Below, in pieces: positions 6,530-7,938 of a stretch of DNA of 7,938 bases (positions are counted from its first letter, which is position 1; every line of letters begins with the position of its first letter). Position numbers and translations under genes: made by a program. The stretch comes from an uncultured Clostridia bacterium (GTDB taxonomy: Bacteria; Bacillota; Clostridia; TANB77; CAG-508), in NCBI GenBank assembly GCA_934149115.1, contig CAKPDW010000063.1, positions 1-7,938 on the forward strand, given 5' to 3'. Under the pieces are notes generated by a model. That model saw nothing but the letters and a program-made list of their open reading frames with translations, did not search any database and was not told where the DNA came from.

Positions 6530-6556
6530 GTATAATCAAATCTAGTTCAATTATAC
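6530..6556. repeat. Operator-like dyad over the -10 of the coupling operon
   Basis: GTATAAT (6530-6536) and ATTATAC (6550-6556) are perfect inverted seven-base arms separated by 13 bases. The right arm is the -10 element itself (TATAAT plus the preceding G on the minus strand). The left arm lies just downstream of the expected start site. A dimeric repressor could bind here, but AT-rich DNA gives such dyads by chance. Confidence 0.35.
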
Positions 6557-6578
6557 TACACTATCGTTTTTATGTCAA
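6550..6578 (-). promoter_or_regulatory. Full-consensus sigma-A promoter of the coupling operon
   Basis: The minus strand reads TTGACA (6573-6578), a 17-base spacer and TATAAT (6550-6555), a perfect match at both boxes. Transcription should start near 6543. The -35 begins four bases after the stop codon of the DnaJ-like gene, and no terminator lies between, so read-through from that gene is possible as well. Confidence 0.88.
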
Positions 6579-6581
6579 CGA

Positions 6582-7472
6582 TTATATTTTTTTTACTTTT
6601 CTTGGATTAAATTTGCTTATTTCTTTTAATTTTTTGAATAGATTTATTTCTTCTTCGCTTATTGATTGTGGCATCATTATTTTTACTACTGCTATTAATT
6701 TTCCTCTTCCGCCTTTGCCGTCTTTATACCCTTTGCCTTCTATTTCTATTGTATCTCCGCTTTGTATTCCTTTTGGTATTTCCACTGAAATTTCTTCGTT
6801 TATTCCGTTTACTTTTACTTTTGATCCTAGTGCTGATTCCCAAGGGGTTATTAGTAAATCTGTGTATATATTTATTCCTTCTAATTTTATTTTTGTGTTA
6901 CTTTTTATTTTTATTTTTATGAATAGGTCTCCGTTTTTTCCTCCGTTTTTTCCTTTTTTTCCTTGACCTATTAATCTAATTTTTTCGTTGTTTCGGATTC
7001 CTGATGGAATTTTTACGTCTATTTTTTTGTCTCCTCCATCTACAGTTTTAAATGTTATTTCTTTTGTTGCTCCAAAAAATGCTTCTGTTATTGTCGCTGT
7101 TATTTCTGTGTTTATATCTTCTCCTCTTTCTGCTTCTTTTTTATTTATTTCTTTTGCATTTTCTGCTTTTGCTTCTCCGAAAAATAAATTCATAAAGTCT
7201 TTTACTTTTGCATCTCTATATTTTTGATTTTGTTTATTTTTTCTTCCTATATAATAAAACCATAGTCTGTCATATTTTCTTCTTTGCCTACTGTTTGATA
7301 ATGTATTATATGCTTCTCCTATGTCTTTGAATCTTTCTTCTGCATGTTTATTATTTTTATTTAGGTCTGGATGATATTTCTTGGCTTGTTCTCTATAGGC
7401 ATTTTTTATCTCATCTAGACTTATTTTATTATTTTCAAATCCTAATATTTTATAATAATCTTTAATTACCAT
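6582..7472 (-). CDS. DnaJ-domain co-chaperone, CbpA-like (type II Hsp40)
   Basis: This 296-aa J-domain protein would stimulate DnaK ATPase activity and deliver unfolded clients. The J domain is residues 1-70, starting DYYKILGF, with the catalytic HPD at 34-36 and a closing QRRKYDRLW. The linker that follows (about 71-115) is charged, keeps an FMNLFFGEA element, and is not a true G/F-rich region. Two substrate-binding beta domains follow: INTEITATITEAFFGATKEI opens the first (about 120), and DLLITPWESALGSKVKV opens the second (about 206). No CxxCxGxG repeats are present, which rules out type I DnaJ and matches CbpA length (about 300 aa). The ATG (7470-7472) follows a strong GGAGG (7480-7484) at seven-base spacing. 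It appears to be its own transcription unit with promoter 7508-7536; neither dnaK nor grpE is in the window. Confidence 0.93.
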   Translation of the reverse strand: MVIKDYYKILGFENNKISLDEIKNAYREQAKKYHPDLNKNNKHAEERFKDIGEAYNTLSNSRQRRKYDRLWFYYIGRKNKQNQKYRDAKVKDFMNLFFGEAKAENAKEINKKEAERGEDINTEITATITEAFFGATKEITFKTVDGGDKKIDVKIPSGIRNNEKIRLIGQGKKGKNGGKNGDLFIKIKIKSNTKIKLEGINIYTDLLITPWESALGSKVKVNGINEEISVEIPKGIQSGDTIEIEGKGYKDGKGGRGKLIAVVKIMMPQSISEEEINLFKKLKEISKFNPRKVKKI

Positions 7473-7507
7473 TTAACATCCTCCAAACAATGGATAATTT
7501 CTTGGTT

Positions 7508-7536
7508 ATTATATCATATTTTTTTCGCCTTGAAAA
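7508..7536 (-). promoter_or_regulatory. Probable sigma-A promoter of the DnaJ-like gene
   Basis: The -10 is a perfect TATAAT (7508-7513); 17 bases upstream lies TTTTCA (7531-7536), a four-of-six match to the -35 consensus. No CIRCE-type or other heat-shock inverted repeat is seen around it. Confidence 0.6.
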
Positions 7537-7591
7537 CTGTTTTAGATTTATTTTATGGTTTTTTATTTTTTGTTTTTCTATCAAACATAAC

Positions 7592-7625
7592 AAATGAGAT
7601 TGACATTAGGCTGTCAATCTCATTT
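7592..7625 (-). terminator. 14-bp hairpin, probable terminator of the surface-protein gene
   Basis: AAATGAGATTGACA (7592-7605) and TGTCAATCTCATTT (7612-7625) are perfectly complementary around a six-base loop. On the minus strand it lies about 100 bases after the stop of the gene at 7729 and is followed by GTTATGTTTG, only moderately U-rich. The stretch from 7626 to 7728 shows nothing else that I can support. Confidence 0.55.
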
Positions 7626-7728
7626 TGTCACCATTTGACACTTTTGCAATTACGTCACTCATGTCATAAGGTTGGAAAAGAATTAAATTTTAACACAGAT
7701 AAACTTACTAATTATTTTTCAACGCTTA

Positions 7729-7938
7729 CTATTTCTTTTTCTCAATTATATAAACTCCTGCTGCCATTGCAATAACTATCAACAATGTCATTCCTGCTAT
7801 TAAGACATATGGTACCTCTCCAGTTCCTACTGCTACGATAATGTCTGCTTTATCTTCATTATCTGTTGTGTCTTTTTCTTCAAATCCTGCTTCGTTTTGT
7901 GTTGTTATTGTTGCTGTATTTTCTTTCATTCCTATGTT
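7729..7938 (-). CDS. C-terminal fragment of a probable membrane-anchored surface protein
   Basis: The reading frame is open to the window edge (codons N-I-G precede the first visible ATG at 7927-7929), so this is most likely the end of a longer gene. The visible part has a threonine- and acid-rich stretch (about ENTATITTQNEAG to DNEDKAD), then GTGEVPYVLIAG, one hydrophobic membrane span of about 20 residues (LIAGMTLLIVIAMAAGVYII) and the basic tail EKKK. This is the layout of Gram-positive surface proteins fixed by a C-terminal anchor: the protein sits outside the cell with a short cytoplasmic tail. No LPxTG motif is visible before the span, although GTGEVP occupies that place. An independent 66-aa small membrane protein starting at 7929 is less likely because the upstream AGGA lies too close to that ATG. 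Confidence 0.7.
   Translation of the reverse strand, partial: NIGMKENTATITTQNEAGFEEKDTTDNEDKADIIVAVGTGEVPYVLIAGMTLLIVIAMAAGVYIIEKKK

Noticed and set aside
7592..7640. CRISPR-like repeat (TGTCA/TGACA copies)
   Set aside because: The copies belong to one hairpin and its flank; there are no regular spacers or repeated units and no cas genes.
7657..7669. ACTCATGTCATAA resembles the minus-strand arm of the palindrome at 218-233
   Set aside because: Only 12 of 13 bases match and the pairing arm is missing at the second site, so chance is likely in AT-rich DNA.

Overview
The window is very AT-rich, and every supported gene lies on the minus strand, so transcription runs from high to low coordinates. 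Gram-positive-type GGAGG ribosome binding sites, sigma-A-type promoters (TTGACA-17-TATAAT), A/T-ending codons and a YhaO/YhaN-like repair pair point to a low-GC Firmicute, most likely a clostridium-like lineage. TGA is used as a true stop, so this is the standard bacterial code. The species cannot be told from this sequence.

Layout in the direction of transcription (right to left). (1) 7729-7938: C-terminal end of a probable surface protein with a membrane anchor, cut by the window edge, followed by a hairpin that is probably its terminator. (2) 6582-7472: a DnaJ/CbpA-type co-chaperone without a zinc-finger domain. (3) 3509-6488: a three-gene operon behind a full-consensus sigma-A promoter. 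It holds an unknown 177-aa protein, an unknown 139-aa acidic and basic protein, and a VirD4/TraG-type coupling ATPase. The coupling ATPase is split into two overlapping frames exactly in its Walker A loop. (4) 449-3411: a GTG-started SbcD/YhaO-like nuclease overlapping a YhaN-like ATPase with a membrane hairpin in its coiled coil. (5) 140-460: a gene-free stretch packed with four hairpin-forming inverted repeats. (6) 1-75: tRNA-Lys(TTT) with its own promoter.

How they work together: the nuclease and the ATPase almost certainly form one DNA-end-processing complex. The 177-aa, 139-aa and coupling-ATPase genes are co-transcribed and look like a fragment of a conjugation or secretion module, with no relaxase, VirB4 or integrase in view. 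The yhaO/yhaN promoter lies inside the palindrome that probably terminates the coupling-protein operon, so the two units meet at one compact element. The most notable points are the one-base frame break in the coupling-protein P-loop, the two unrecognised proteins fixed to it, and the palindrome cluster next to the yhaN-like stop codon. I found no clearly new complete system; the three-gene coupling-protein operon is the best candidate.
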